Positions 5,911 through 6,283 of a DNA stretch of 6,283 nucleotides are shown here, piece after piece; position 1 is the first letter of the stretch, and each line of letters begins with the position of its first letter. The position numbers and the translations under genes were made by a program. The stretch comes from Anaerolineae bacterium (GTDB taxonomy: Bacteria; Chloroflexota; Anaerolineae; Aggregatilineales; Phototrophicaceae). The notes under the pieces are model-generated. The model saw only the letters and a program-made list of their open reading frames with translations, ran no database searches and was not told the DNA's origin. The stretch lies in NCBI GenBank assembly GCA_014379235.1, contig JACMMD010000135.1, positions 1-6,283 on the forward strand, read 5' to 3'.

Positions 5911-6283
5911 TGCTTGGCCACCTCTCCCAACGCCTCGACAAACATATCGATTTCGTCTTTAGTATTCATCTCGGTCACGCATACCAGCATATGATTCTTG
6001 AAATGCGCGTAATCCTGCACCAGATCATATCCGCCGATGATGCCCTGCTCGATCAACCGTTCGTTGATACGCGCCGCAGGCATAGGGCACTTCACCACGA
6101 ACTCATGGAAGTATGGCAAGCTCTGATCGACGCTAAAACCCTTAAGCGCGCTGATTTGTTTGGCCGCGTAATGTGCTTTGTGATAGCATAATTCGGCCAC
6201 TTTGCGTAAGCCCTGCTTGCCCATCAAAGCCAGATACACACATGCCGCCAGCGCCATCAAACCCTGATTGGTACAAATGTTGC
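5907..6283 (-). CDS. gcvPA: Glycine dehydrogenase (decarboxylating) subunit 1, P-protein alpha half, C-terminal part
   Basis: GcvPA is the non-lysine-bearing half of the split P-protein and pairs with GcvPB. Only the last 124 residues are in the window; the family is usually about 440-450 residues, so roughly 320 N-terminal residues lie past the right edge. The visible part opens with NICTNQGLMALAACVYLALM, matching the conserved SNICTNQAL...AATVYL block of the family. This shows that TTG at 6260 is an internal leucine codon rather than a start. Further motifs are CPMPAARINERLIEQGIIGG, typical of the small C-terminal domain, then HMLVCVTEMNTKDEIDMFVEAL. The stop overlaps the gcvPB start by four bases (ATGA), so both are made from one mRNA. 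No gcvH is seen; it may lie upstream, off the window. Confidence 0.95.
   Translation of the reverse strand, partial: NICTNQGLMALAACVYLALMGKQGLRKVAELCYHKAHYAAKQISALKGFSVDQSLPYFHEFVVKCPMPAARINERLIEQGIIGGYDLVQDYAHFKNHMLVCVTEMNTKDEIDMFVEALGEVAKQ
5918..5928 (-). promoter_or_regulatory. Ribosome binding site of gcvPB inside gcvPA
   Basis: The minus strand reads GGGAGAGGTGG, ending 7 nt before the gcvPB ATG, within the last codons of gcvPA. This good Shine-Dalgarno match supports ATG at 5910 as the start and suits re-initiation at the ATGA overlap. Confidence 0.7.

Noticed and set aside
6258..6260. TTG at 6260 as the start of a small 117-residue protein
   Set aside because: Upstream in-frame residues NICTNQG belong to a conserved GcvPA block, so this is the C-terminal end of a longer gene that runs off the window.

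Overview
The window is a glycine/serine one-carbon locus from a moderately GC-rich bacterium. The best guess at origin is Chloroflexota (Anaerolineae-like). This rests on recall of that phylum: an SHMT-GcvT fusion, a split P-protein, and short dispersed intergenic palindromes. It is an inference, and no rRNA or other marker here confirms it.

Layout, left to right. (1) Bases 1-3091, plus strand: the 5'-truncated end of a very long gene fusing serine hydroxymethyltransferase (SHMT, GlyA) to the glycine-cleavage aminomethyltransferase (GcvT), with a third GcvT-like segment between them that has lost its catalytic residues. (2) Bases 3092-3192: a gap between convergent genes, filled by a long imperfect inverted repeat that probably terminates transcription from both sides. 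(3) Bases 3193-4308, minus strand: a two-helix membrane protein with an RCK/TrkA-type NAD-binding domain. It has a K+ channel layout, but the selectivity-filter signature is replaced by ETPGD. (4) Bases 4309-4413: a short gap with a GC-rich palindrome plus T-tract, the likely terminator of gcvPB, and a possible promoter for the channel-like gene. (5) Bases 4414-5910, minus strand: gcvPB, the PLP-lysine-bearing half of the glycine decarboxylase P-protein. (6) Bases 5907-6283, minus strand: the C-terminal part of gcvPA, running off the right edge and overlapping gcvPB by four bases (ATGA).

How the genes work together: GcvPA/GcvPB decarboxylates glycine and loads the aminomethyl group onto lipoyl-H-protein. 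GcvT releases ammonia and makes 5,10-methylene-THF. SHMT combines that with a second glycine to make serine, or runs in reverse. Fusing GcvT to SHMT places the producer and consumer of methylene-THF on one chain, so the net reaction 2 Gly to Ser + CO2 + NH3 could be locally coupled. H-protein and L-protein genes are not in the window. The channel-like gene has no obvious metabolic link and appears to be a separate transcription unit.

Three apparent start codons are misleading. TTG at 26 and TTG at 6260 are internal codons of genes that run off the window edges. TTG at 4392 would translate through the gcvPB terminator hairpin. No mobile element, tRNA, rRNA or CRISPR array was seen.
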